Positions 16,801-23,963 of a DNA stretch of 28,154 bases are shown piece by piece; positions within the stretch are counted from its first letter, which is position 1, and each line of letters starts with the position of its first letter. The notes under the pieces were generated by a model. It was not told the DNA's origin, ran no database searches, and worked only from the letters and a program-made list of their open reading frames with translations. The DNA is from an uncultured bacterium (GTDB taxonomy: Bacteria > Actinomycetota > Coriobacteriia > Coriobacteriales > Coriobacteriaceae). The stretch spans positions 1-28,154 of the forward strand of contig CAJMPU010000024.1 in assembly GCA_905215505.1 (NCBI GenBank). The letters run 5' to 3'. The translations under genes were made by a program, and so were the position numbers.

Positions 16801-17610
16801 GCGAGCGGCCAGACGTCGTTCTTCGATATGTTTGGCGACGTTGAGGGCTCGGGCTTTGAGGTCAGCGTGCCCGATCCGGACGGCCAGGAGTGGGACCGCC
16901 ACCTTAAGCTGAGCCAGGAGAAGGAGGTTCTGGGCATCTATGTCTCGGACCACCCGCTGCGCCCGTTTGAGTATGCGCTCAGCAAAGCGCGCGACTTCTC
17001 GTTCTCGCAGATCGATACCGGCTACGAAGTGCAAAACCCCACGGGTGGCACCATCAACCAGGAGATTCCCGAGGGCAAGGCACTGTGGTGGGCCGGTATG
17101 GTCTCGAGTGTGTCCAAGCGCGTGACCAAAAACGGCGATCCCATGGGTATCGTGCAGCTCGAGGACATGGAAGGCGAGGCCACGGTCGTGGTGTTCCCCA
17201 AGACCTACAAGGAGGCCGAGGGGTACCTGTACGGCGAGGTCGATCCCGAGACCGGCGCGCAGCTGTCCGATGCGTTTGTGCGCATTAAGGGCAAGCTCGA
17301 GCGCTCGGACCGCGGCGACCAGATCATCGCGCAGGAGATTGTGCCGCTGGAGCTTAGCGAGGAGAAAAACAAGCCCAAGGTCTTTGAGGTCATGGTGCCC
17401 AACAGCCGCTTTAGCCAGGGCAATATGGCGCGTCTTGCCACGGTGCTTACCGCCAACCCGGGCGGCGACCGCGTGGAGATCTTTATCGAGCAGGTGGACG
17501 GGCGCGTACTGCGTGCCGAGGTGCCGGCCAAGGTCAACGCACGCTCGATTCCGCTGCTGGCAGAGGCCAAGGCCATCGTGGGTACCCAAGGCCGCGTGAC
17601 GGTGATCTAA
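13807..17610 (+). CDS. dnaE: DNA polymerase III alpha subunit, DnaE1 type
   Basis: This is the 1267-residue replicative polymerase catalytic subunit. The N-terminal PHP domain keeps likely metal ligands (His5, His7, His9 in HLHNHT, Asp40-His41 in ITDHG, Glu126 in FGCEVYF and a histidine in NDFHYL). This suggests an active intrinsic 3'-5' proofreading exonuclease, as established for M. tuberculosis DnaE1. Between Asp55 and Lys120 there is an insert of roughly 60 charged residues compared with the usual domain. Polymerase motifs are GPGRGSAAG (about 425), PDIDMDF with catalytic Asp467 and Asp469, and SHSAGYA in the fingers (about 838). A helix-hairpin-helix (GIRGVGTGVAQAI, about 915) and a C-terminal OB fold (VQLEDMEGEATVVVFP, about 1117-1132) follow. 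GGAG lies nine bases before the ATG. The stop codon touches the palindromic element at 17610. Confidence 0.97.
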   Translation: MAFVHLHNHTVFSMLDGATRIQDMVNRAVELGMPAVAITDHGYMYGVPDLALACDAVNHNTPEYKTWSHDKAFLEKDRRDELVEPDPEANPREHAQYVKDMAMWDEKGNIDELKPPLVIKPIFGCEVYFTPDETLARDHKPELYHMILLAKDQEGYVNLMQTVSEAAVQGFYYKPRVTLDNLRRHAKGMICTSACIAGIIPKYIDRGDMEGAIKWAETFRDTFEPGDFYIEIQEHGITTDNGLTDEQMDRTLIDIAKQVGVKVIATNDFHYLRREDAPVQDVIMCIGMNAKVDDPNRMRMTGSEFYMKTEEEMRAMFPYCPEACDNTLEIADKCYVELDWDSIILPRFPLLDPGETHESQFRRECEKGLRQHYGDDWATREIGGVNIKERFEYEYKVICDKGFAAYFLIVAEYVQWAKDNGIGVGPGRGSAAGAIVAYAMNITAFDPLENGLMFERFLSPQRTEMPDIDMDFDDERRLEVVEHVRQLYGPEKVTHVITYSTIKAKQAINDAARVLDYPVYMGQRLSKMVSSDPKVKLKQVLEKQPGKEDLFNPDFAEAYKKDDDARRIIDTALSIEGLTRGEGVHACAVLICRDPVNEHVPTKLDTKGGVEITQYEGHTVADMGLLKMDFLGLRTLTVISKAKANIKKNFGIDIKEEEIPFDDPEIFKLMGSGHTAGVFQVESAGMTATIKNMKPTEYKHVVALIALYRPGPLGAGMVSSYINRMNGKEPAVSYDDRLDDILGETYGTMVYQEQVMLISVEMCGFSKGESDSRIRKPVAKKKIKLLTSTVLHWEDGSDETTYDHWMNGAIKNNYTREVAQKIWDDVLEFASYAFNKSHSAGYAILVMQTAWLKAHYPHEYMAAVLTSYTGKTDKIVHYVSACRHDGIPVLSPDVNESGTEFTATKEGVRFGLAGIRGVGTGVAQAIIAEREAGGPFKTLHDFVERVDSSQANRRVIESLIKAGAFDSTGYPRRQMMHFVDKNNPENIIDAAVKRQKDRASGQTSFFDMFGDVEGSGFEVSVPDPDGQEWDRHLKLSQEKEVLGIYVSDHPLRPFEYALSKARDFSFSQIDTGYEVQNPTGGTINQEIPEGKALWWAGMVSSVSKRVTKNGDPMGIVQLEDMEGEATVVVFPKTYKEAEGYLYGEVDPETGAQLSDAFVRIKGKLERSDRGDQIIAQEIVPLELSEEKNKPKVFEVMVPNSRFSQGNMARLATVLTANPGGDRVEIFIEQVDGRVLRAEVPAKVNARSIPLLAEAKAIVGTQGRVTVI

Positions 17611-17722
17611 AATGATTTTTCTGGGACGGGGATTAAAAAATCATTTTGGGTGACGTGTAGCGGTAGACCAGTCTTTCTGGGACGGGAATGATTTTTTCAT
17701 CCCCGTCCCAGAAAAATCATTT
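17610..17722. mobile_element. 113-bp MITE-like element with 24-bp perfect terminal inverted repeats
   Basis: 17610-17633 and 17699-17722 are exact reverse complements over 24 bases (outer end AAATGATTTTT, inner CTGGGACGGGGAT). Inside, the same two blocks recur. AAATGATTTTT-like runs are at 17610, 17636 (reverse), 17687 and 17712 (reverse). CTGGGACGGG is at 17621, 17677 and, reversed, at 17702-17711. This gives two nested hairpins: a 12-bp stem at 17609-17647, and a 13-bp stem plus 4 more pairs at 17674-17714 with a T5 loop. There is no ORF, so any movement would need a transposase in trans. No clear target duplication is visible. It lies between dnaE and the SNF2 gene. Confidence 0.65.
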
Positions 17723-17745
17723 GGCGTGCGAGATTGGAGGAAGTG

Positions 17746-20700
17746 ATGGCACAGGGGACGTTTGTGCGGGCGCTTCGCAAAGAGGCGGCGCTGAGCGGCA
17801 CCTTTATGAAGGGGCGCTCGCTCATGCTCAACGGCGCCGTGCTGTCGATTGAGGACAGCGGCTCGCGCTTCTCCAAAAACGTGACGGTTGAGGGCTCGGT
17901 GCGCGGTTCGCGCGGCGACCTGTACAAGACGCACGTGGCGCTCGACATGGACGAGCACGAGGTGATTGACTACGACTGCGATTGTCCCGCTGCCTATCGT
18001 TACCCCGGCATGTGCAAGCACGCCATCGCCACAGCGCTGGCGTACCTGGACGCCAGCGGCATTGAGCCTGTTGAGGGGCTGCGCGCACCGGTTCGCACGT
18101 TTACGGCGCAGCCGAAACAGCCCGCGCGCACCGCGCCCAAAGCGCCAGCCGTCAACCCCAACTTTCCCTTTCCAGCGCCCGTCCCCACGAGCCCCAGCCT
18201 CATGGCGGCGCTCTCCGATCTTTCGGACGCGCGCATGGATGAGCTGGCGAGCATGCGCCGCAAACTTGCCGGTGCCGTTGATTCCGACGCCCCCAAAGCG
18301 GCGTTGGAGCCCTCGTTGGTGCCGTACTACAATCCGCTGTTCGCTGACCGCTTTAGCTGGGCGCTCGAGTTCCGCATTCGCTGTGGATCGGTCTCCTACG
18401 TGGTCAAGGACATCGACGGCATGGCCGATGCCTACGTGCGCGGCGGCACGTTCTCCTATGGCAAGAAGCTCACGTTTGTCCATTCACCTGAGGCCTTTGA
18501 CGAAACATCGACAAAGCTGCTCAACCTTGTTGTGACGACAGTTGCCTATCTCGATGACATCACAAGCTCGCGTTCGGCGTCGTACGACTTTGCCCGCAGC
18601 GGTTTTGTTGCCGAGCGTCAGTTGCCGCTGTCCGAGCATAGCATCGTATATGTGCTGGACCTGCTGCGCGGCCAGACCATCTCCTTTGAGCCCGCCTGGT
18701 CGCGGGGGACGACGACGCGTCGCACCTACGACGTGGCGGTTGAGCTGTCTCCGCAAGGGGAGGACGAGGCGTCCGCTAAGCGCCCACCACTTCTTGCCGC
18801 CAAAATCGCGCCGGCGGCTGGTGGTAGCTATGACCTGCGCCTGCCCGCCGATATGTACTGCTTTGCGTCGGGCGATGCCGCCTACTTGGTTGACACGCGC
18901 CGCGCGCGCCGTACCGACGCTGCATTTGCTCAGCATGCCGCACCTTTTTTGTCGCGCTTGCTGCCGTGCCGCACGCCCGCCCATATTGCCGCCGAGCAGG
19001 TGGGTGAGTTCTGCCGTATGGCGCTGCCCATTTTGCGCGACTATACCGACCTCACCGCGCCCGCCGCGCTCGATACTGTGGCACCCGAGGCGAGCTTTGC
19101 CATGGCAATCGGCGTCGACGATGGTCTTGTGACCTGCAAAATTACGGTTACCTACGGCGATTGGTCGGCTGATCTCTTTAGTCTTGGTGCTCCGGGCAGT
19201 CCTTTCGAAGAGCAACGCCCCGGCGTTCCGCCCCGCGATACGCTGGCGGAGTTTCGCGTTATGGACACGGCTGCCATGTACTTCGATTTCTACGAGGGCG
19301 GCCTGGCGTTTGAGGAGCGCGATGACGCCCGCCTGTTTCACTTGCTGACCGAGGGCCTGTCTGCCCTGTCCGAGCTGGGCGAGGTCATGCTCAGCGACCG
19401 TCTGCGCCAGATTTCGGTCCGCCCTGCGCCCAAGCTCTCGGTGCGCGCGACCGTCAAGAGTAACCTGCTCGATGTCGAACTGGGCGCGAGCGGCCTTTCG
19501 GCGGCAGATCTTGCCATCTATCTGGACTCGTACAAGCGCCACCAGACGTTCGCGCGCCTGACGTCCGGCGACATCGTGCGCCTGGATGAGGGAGCGCGTG
19601 CCGCGTTTGGTCTTGCCGAGGACCTAGGCGTCGATGCCGTCGACCTGCTCGACGGCGTGTCGCTTCCCGCGTCGAGTACCCTTTTTGTCGATAGCATGCT
19701 CGCACGCACGCCGGCGCTCGAGGCCGATCGCGACGCTGCGTTCCGCCGCACCGTCGAGCGCCTGGACACGCTCGGCAAGATGGACTTTACGGTGCCGGCA
19801 TCGCTCAAGGCAACGATGCGCGGCTACCAGGTCGACGGATACCAGTGGCTCGGCTCGCTCGAACACCTGGGCCTTGGCGGCATCTTGGCCGACGACATGG
19901 GCCTGGGCAAAACGCTCCAGATGATCGCGCATATCCTGGCGCGCGTGGAGGCGGGGGACACCAAGCCCACGCTCGTGGTATGCCCGGCCTCACTCGTGTA
20001 CAACTGGACTGCCGAGCTGGAGCGCTTTGCCCCGTCGCTCGATGTGTGCGCCATTGTGGGCGCCAAGGCTCAACGTCGTGTACAGATTGCCGGCGTGGCC
20101 GAGCATAACGTGGTCGTAACGTCGTATGACCTTATGCGGCGCGATATCGACGAGTACGTCGAGCAGGATTTTGCCCGCGTGGTGCTCGATGAGGCACAGT
20201 ACATTAAAAATCCGCTCACGCAGGTGGCGCGCGCTGCCAAGCGCCTGCCTGCCGGCGTGCGCTTTGCCCTGACGGGCACGCCCATCGAAAACCGCCTGTC
20301 CGAGCTCTGGAGCATCTTCGACTTTTTGATGCCGGGCCTTTTGGGGACGCGCGAGTCGTTTGCCAAGCGCTTTGAGAGCCCCGTCGAGCATGCCGAGGGC
20401 GATAGCGCCGCTCGCCTGCAGGCGCTCGTGTCGCCGTTTGTGCTGCGCCGTGTTAAGGAAGACGTGGTGGCCGACCTGCCCGAGAAGATCGAGGACACCG
20501 TCATGGCACAGCTTACCGGCGAACAACGCAAGCTCTACCTGGCCAACCAGGACCGCATCGCCCAGCAGGTGCAGCACCGCGAGGCTGGGGAGTTTAAGAA
20601 GGACAAGCTCAAGGTGCTCGCCGAGCTCACCAAGCTGCGCCAGATCTGCTGCGACCCACGTCTACACTACGAGGATTACAAGGCGGGGAGCGCAAAGCTC

Positions 20701-21210
20701 GATACGTGTATGGAGCTCGTGCACGGCGCACTCGACGGCGGGCATCGCATCCTGTTGTTCAGCCAGTTTACGGGTATGCTCGATATCATCGGTAAGCGCT
20801 TGGCCAAGGAGGACATCGCCTTCCTTAAGCTCACGGGCGCTTCGTCTAAGGAGAGCCGCGCCAAGATGGTCGCGCAGTTCCAAGCGGGCGAGGTCCTGGT
20901 CTTTTTGATTTCGCTCAAGGCTGGCGGCGTGGGCCTTAACCTGACGGCGGCCGACGTGGTCATCCACTACGACCCGTGGTGGAACGTGGCGGCGCAGGAC
21001 CAAGCGACCGACCGCGCGCATCGTATTGGCCAGCAACATACCGTGACCGTGTACAAGCTCATCGCCAAGGACACGATCGAGGAGCGCATCATGCAGATGC
21101 AGGAGTCCAAGCGCGACCTGGTCAACAGCGTGCTCGGCGGCGACGGCATCTCGTCGGCGCTGTTTACCCGCGAAGATGTTCTGGCGCTGCTGGGCGGCGA
21201 CGGGCGCTAA
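17746..21210 (+). CDS. SWIM zinc finger - SNF2/DEAD-like helicase
   Basis: This 1154-residue Swi2/Snf2-family DNA translocase is of the bacterial type. An N-terminal SWIM zinc finger has Cys78-x-Cys80-x9-Cys90-x-His92. A central region of about 600 residues corresponds to the poorly conserved SNF2-associated part. The C-terminal motor shows GYQVDGYQWL (Q-motif region), Walker A DDMGLGKT (716-723), DEAQ (815-818), LTGTPIENRLSELWSIFDF, LLFSQFTGMLD, LKAGGVGLNLTAAD and the arginine-finger motif DRAHRIGQ. Such proteins move on duplex DNA and displace bound proteins such as RNA polymerase; the exact role of the SWIM class is unknown. A TTG at 17734 is in frame, but GGAGG at 17736-17740 places the start at ATG 17746. 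Its position between dnaE and ruvCAB fits DNA metabolism. Confidence 0.93.
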   Translation: MAQGTFVRALRKEAALSGTFMKGRSLMLNGAVLSIEDSGSRFSKNVTVEGSVRGSRGDLYKTHVALDMDEHEVIDYDCDCPAAYRYPGMCKHAIATALAYLDASGIEPVEGLRAPVRTFTAQPKQPARTAPKAPAVNPNFPFPAPVPTSPSLMAALSDLSDARMDELASMRRKLAGAVDSDAPKAALEPSLVPYYNPLFADRFSWALEFRIRCGSVSYVVKDIDGMADAYVRGGTFSYGKKLTFVHSPEAFDETSTKLLNLVVTTVAYLDDITSSRSASYDFARSGFVAERQLPLSEHSIVYVLDLLRGQTISFEPAWSRGTTTRRTYDVAVELSPQGEDEASAKRPPLLAAKIAPAAGGSYDLRLPADMYCFASGDAAYLVDTRRARRTDAAFAQHAAPFLSRLLPCRTPAHIAAEQVGEFCRMALPILRDYTDLTAPAALDTVAPEASFAMAIGVDDGLVTCKITVTYGDWSADLFSLGAPGSPFEEQRPGVPPRDTLAEFRVMDTAAMYFDFYEGGLAFEERDDARLFHLLTEGLSALSELGEVMLSDRLRQISVRPAPKLSVRATVKSNLLDVELGASGLSAADLAIYLDSYKRHQTFARLTSGDIVRLDEGARAAFGLAEDLGVDAVDLLDGVSLPASSTLFVDSMLARTPALEADRDAAFRRTVERLDTLGKMDFTVPASLKATMRGYQVDGYQWLGSLEHLGLGGILADDMGLGKTLQMIAHILARVEAGDTKPTLVVCPASLVYNWTAELERFAPSLDVCAIVGAKAQRRVQIAGVAEHNVVVTSYDLMRRDIDEYVEQDFARVVLDEAQYIKNPLTQVARAAKRLPAGVRFALTGTPIENRLSELWSIFDFLMPGLLGTRESFAKRFESPVEHAEGDSAARLQALVSPFVLRRVKEDVVADLPEKIEDTVMAQLTGEQRKLYLANQDRIAQQVQHREAGEFKKDKLKVLAELTKLRQICCDPRLHYEDYKAGSAKLDTCMELVHGALDGGHRILLFSQFTGMLDIIGKRLAKEDIAFLKLTGASSKESRAKMVAQFQAGEVLVFLISLKAGGVGLNLTAADVVIHYDPWWNVAAQDQATDRAHRIGQQHTVTVYKLIAKDTIEERIMQMQESKRDLVNSVLGGDGISSALFTREDVLALLGGDGR

Positions 21211-21360
21211 CCCGCTCGAGTGGGGCCGCCAGGGCGGATAGCGCACGCTGCCCCATCGTCCCCGCCCGTTATGTGTTCATTTGCAATGCCGTGGATGGTT
21301 TGTCTGCCTTTGGGCATAAGAACCATCAAGAACATTGGCACGTCAGCAAAGGAGAACATC
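21211..21360. other. Intergenic region before superoxide reductase
   Basis: This is 150 bases without a gene. A hairpin with arms TGGGGC (21221-21226) and GCCCCA (21250-21255) lacks a T-run, so termination of the SNF2 transcript here is uncertain. A small palindrome CATT-TGC-AATG lies at 21278-21288. CATAAG at 21315-21320 is a weak -10 candidate for the next gene. I see no convincing promoter. Confidence 0.4.
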
Positions 21361-21723
21361 ATGGCGAAATTCTTTAAGGACCCCGACGGTAAGCTCATTG
21401 CCGCCCTTGGCAACGACGTTGCAACCCCTGCCGGTTGCACGGAACTGACCGCAAACACTGAGGACGCGGCGCACGAGAAGCACGTGCCTGTTGTCGAGAC
21501 CGAGCGCGACGGTCACGTGATTCGCGCACGCGTTGGCTCGGTCGAGCACCCCAGCCTGCCCGAGCACTATATTGAGTGGATCGCCCTTGAGGCCGAGGGC
21601 CGCTTAGAGGTCCATTACCTTGAGCCCGGCATGAAGCCCGCGACGTTTTTCGCGGGCGGCTCCAAGACCGGTACCGTCTATGCCTATTGCAACCTGCACG
21701 GGCTGTGGTCCGCGACGTTCTAG
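21361..21723 (+). CDS. Superoxide reductase (desulfoferrodoxin family, single-iron type)
   Basis: This 120-residue protein should reduce superoxide to hydrogen peroxide without making oxygen, as in anaerobes. The centre II iron site is complete: Glu39-Lys40-His41 in EKHVPV, His63 in VEHPS, His69 in PEHYIEW, and Cys110/His113 in YCNLHG. The first 38 residues align with the desulforedoxin (centre I) part of two-iron enzymes, including the TANTEDAA linker, but only Cys26 remains of the four cysteines. It is therefore a one-iron enzyme with a vestigial first domain. The frame is open from 21220, but GGAG before ATG 21361 and the family N-terminus fix the start. The electron donor (rubredoxin or similar) is not nearby. 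Confidence 0.92.
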   Translation: MAKFFKDPDGKLIAALGNDVATPAGCTELTANTEDAAHEKHVPVVETERDGHVIRARVGSVEHPSLPEHYIEWIALEAEGRLEVHYLEPGMKPATFFAGGSKTGTVYAYCNLHGLWSATF

Positions 21724-21769
21724 GAGCGCGCCCCCGCTCGGGGTATCATAGCTAGCATATGCACATGCG

Positions 21770-21801
21770 AGCGCCGGCTGCATTATGCGGCCGGCGCTTT
21801 T
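21770..21801 (+). terminator. Intrinsic terminator after superoxide reductase
   Basis: A 9-bp stem AGCGCCGGC (21770-21778) / GCCGGCGCT (21790-21798) has an 11-base loop and a short TTTT run. It ends 39 bases before the next start codon, leaving little room for a promoter of the following gene. A TATCAT at 21744-21749 upstream of the hairpin could be its -10, with the hairpin then in its leader. Confidence 0.8.
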
Positions 21802-21840
21802 ACTACGACAACGATGGTTTACGACGGAAAGGGCTGAGCC

Positions 21841-23826
21841 ATGAAGCTCGCGCTTGCACAGATCGATATGCGCCTGGGTGATATTGAGGGCATTTGCGGC
21901 CGCATCGAGGACCAGGCTCGTCTGGCCCACGAGCGCGGGGCGCGCGTGCTGTGCGTTCCGGCTCCGCTCTTTATGGGCGCCATGCCCGGGGGCCTGGTGG
22001 GCACTGCCGACTTTGAGCACGACATGCTTGCCGGCTTGACTGGTGTCGCCGAGCGTATCCAGGAGCTTGACATGATCTGCATCGTGCCCGCGGCGGTTTC
22101 GTTTGAGGGCCAGCCGCTGCTCGACTACATGATGCTCAAGGACGGTCATGTGGTGCCGGCGCGTTCGAGCATTGCCCTGCAGCGTGGCGAGAACAACGAC
22201 ACGCGTTGGGCGCCGCCGGTGTTCGACGTGGACGGCGTGCGCATCGCCGTGATTTTTGACTTGGACCGCGAACTCGAGATGCTGCCGACCGGTGTTGACC
22301 TCATTGCGTATTTCCAATTCAATGCGTTTGACATGACCGACCGCGAGACTGCCGCCATTGCCGCCGTTCGCAGCGGCGCCTACCGCAAGATCGCATCCAA
22401 GCGCAGTGTGTGGTTTGCCTGTATGGCGCCGGTCGGTGCCTATGACGAGTCGGTGTATACCGGCGGTTCGTTTGTGCTCGACGACTGCGGTCGCGTGGTG
22501 GCCCAAGCGCCGTGTTTTGAGGAGAGCCTGCTGGTTCAGGAGATTCAGCGCGGCGTGATGCTCGATGCCCTGGAAGATCACGAACTGCCCGAGTTCCGTT
22601 CCGAGGAGTGGCTGTGGCAGGCGCTGGTGCTCGCCGTGCGCGACAACGCCCGGGCCCACGGTGCGTCGCGCGCCGTGGTGGCACTCGAGGGCGACTTGCC
22701 GTCGTCCCTGCTGGCGGCGCTGGCCGTCGACGCTCTGGGCCCACGTAATGTGATTGGCCTGGTGCTGGGGCGCAACCGCATCTTTACGCCGGCGCAGGAG
22801 GAGGCCGAGGCTGCTCGCTGTGCCGCCGTTCGCGCCATTGCCGAGCGCCTGCATATTCGCACGGTTGAGCGCGATGCGCCGGATGCCGCGCGCGTGCTCG
22901 ACCGCGATGTGTCGGCGGGCGACGCCGAGCGCCTGCGCTCTCGCACGCTGGGCCTCATGCTGGAGGACACGGCGCTCGAGTTGGGTGCGATGGCGCTGAG
23001 CCCGCTGTCCAAAACCGAGTACGCACTGGCGGCGCCGGCGCTTTGCGGCGGCTACCAGGGCGATTATGCGCCCTTTGGCGATGTGTATCTGTCGACGCTT
23101 GAGTTTGTGGCGCGCGTGCGCAACCGCACGTCTGCCGTGGTGCCCCAAGAGCTCGTGACGCTCAACGCGGTGGAAGATTGTATGGAGCGAGTGCTGGCGC
23201 AGGCGCTCTCGACGCTCGACGGTCCGGTCGATATGCTCGACCGCGCGGCACAGCTGCTCGGCGGGGTCGAGCCGGGTGAGATCGATGGCGCGCTTGAGGC
23301 GCACGTGGACCGCAATCGATCTTTCGACGACATCCCGATGGCCGCTGGCAAGCCTGAGGCCTGCTCGCTGCTGCTGATGCTCGTTCGACAGGGTGAGGCT
23401 GCCCGCCGCATGTTGCCGACGGCGCCGATCGTTTCGTCCCGTTCGTTTGCCGAGCGCTCCTGGCCGTACATGCTCGCGTGGTCCGACCTGGGGCTTAACG
23501 GCAAGGAGCGTATGACGGTCGATTCGCTGGCGCGCGCCGAGGTGCGCCGTTTTGCTGACGAGGATACTAGTGAGCGCGTGCGAAACGAGATGATGGGCGT
23601 GCTGGGCGAGCTACTGGGTATTTCGCCCGAACAAATGGAGGAGTTGCGCTCTGAAGACGGTCAGCGTCGTTTACACGAGGGAATGAAAAAGTTCGAGGGC
23701 GAGGTTCAGGACGCCATCGATAAGATGATGGGCGGCCAGGGTGGCCCGCAGGGTGGGCTCCAGGGTGGCCCGATGCCGCATCCGCCGGTTGATCCCCGAC
23801 AGTTCCCATTCTTCTCGCAGAACTAA
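21841..23826 (+). CDS. NAD(+)-synthetase-like protein with both active sites degenerate
   Basis: This 661-residue protein follows the architecture of glutamine-dependent NadE. A nitrilase-fold amidase domain (about 1-235) retains MKLALAQIDMRLGDIEG-like and YTGGSFVLDDCGRVVA family segments. The ATP-pyrophosphatase domain (about 255-545) keeps SKTEYALA, GDYAPFGD and the LPTAPIVSSRSFAERSWPY tail. The catalytic residues are missing. The amidase Glu in PEL is Ala41 (VPAPLF), the Lys is replaced around Ser109/110, and the Cys of ICED is Phe139 (AVIFDLD). The P-loop SGGxDS reads EGDLPSS (283-289). It is therefore unlikely to make NAD. Residues 550-661 form an extra tail ending in a Gly/Gln/Pro-rich stretch (GGQGGPQGG, 631-639) and a Pro/Phe end. 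The ORF is intact with normal codon use, so it is a maintained pseudoenzyme rather than a decaying gene. Its function is unknown; ligand binding or scaffolding are guesses. Confidence 0.75.
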   Translation: MKLALAQIDMRLGDIEGICGRIEDQARLAHERGARVLCVPAPLFMGAMPGGLVGTADFEHDMLAGLTGVAERIQELDMICIVPAAVSFEGQPLLDYMMLKDGHVVPARSSIALQRGENNDTRWAPPVFDVDGVRIAVIFDLDRELEMLPTGVDLIAYFQFNAFDMTDRETAAIAAVRSGAYRKIASKRSVWFACMAPVGAYDESVYTGGSFVLDDCGRVVAQAPCFEESLLVQEIQRGVMLDALEDHELPEFRSEEWLWQALVLAVRDNARAHGASRAVVALEGDLPSSLLAALAVDALGPRNVIGLVLGRNRIFTPAQEEAEAARCAAVRAIAERLHIRTVERDAPDAARVLDRDVSAGDAERLRSRTLGLMLEDTALELGAMALSPLSKTEYALAAPALCGGYQGDYAPFGDVYLSTLEFVARVRNRTSAVVPQELVTLNAVEDCMERVLAQALSTLDGPVDMLDRAAQLLGGVEPGEIDGALEAHVDRNRSFDDIPMAAGKPEACSLLLMLVRQGEAARRMLPTAPIVSSRSFAERSWPYMLAWSDLGLNGKERMTVDSLARAEVRRFADEDTSERVRNEMMGVLGELLGISPEQMEELRSEDGQRRLHEGMKKFEGEVQDAIDKMMGGQGGPQGGLQGGPMPHPPVDPRQFPFFSQN

Positions 23827-23885
23827 ACTGGGGATGGGATTCGCTCTCAACCCCGATACTTCAACTAAGCATCTTGATCCCGTTG

Positions 23886-23894
23886 TGTTATTCT
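23886..23894 (+). promoter_or_regulatory. Candidate extended -10 promoter for ruvCAB
   Basis: TGTTATTCT is a TGn-extended -10 whose last base is next to the LexA-type box. The leader to the ruvC start would be about 60 bases. No clear -35 is seen. Confidence 0.45.
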
Positions 23895-23908
23895 AGAACA
23901 GACGTTCG
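23895..23908 (+). promoter_or_regulatory. LexA (SOS) box upstream of ruvCAB
   Basis: AGAACAGACGTTCG matches the Gram-positive/actinobacterial LexA operator (CGAAC-R-N-R-Y-GTTYG) at every position except the first base. The core GAAC (23896-23899) and GTTC (23904-23907) are a perfect dyad with a 4-base centre. It sits directly after the -10, where bound repressor would block initiation. ruvCAB is an SOS operon in mycobacteria, so the context agrees. Confidence 0.7.
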
Positions 23909-23963
23909 TGAATGATGCGCGGGGCCTTGTCTTGCGCTGTGCTTGTGGCGAGGGGAGGCTGGC

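Noticed and set aside
13771..17589. A 1272-codon open frame on the minus strand, opposite dnaE
   Set aside because: It mirrors dnaE codon by codon; GC-rich third positions keep the opposite strand open. Its translation shows no known motif, while the plus strand has a full set of DnaE motifs.
21221..21255. Hairpin after the SNF2 gene as a terminator
   Set aside because: The arms are only six pairs around a long loop and no T-run follows.
21604..23304. A 566-codon minus-strand frame opposite the NadE-like gene
   Set aside because: It is rich in His and Arg as expected for an antisense shadow, and it crosses the superoxide reductase terminator hairpin.
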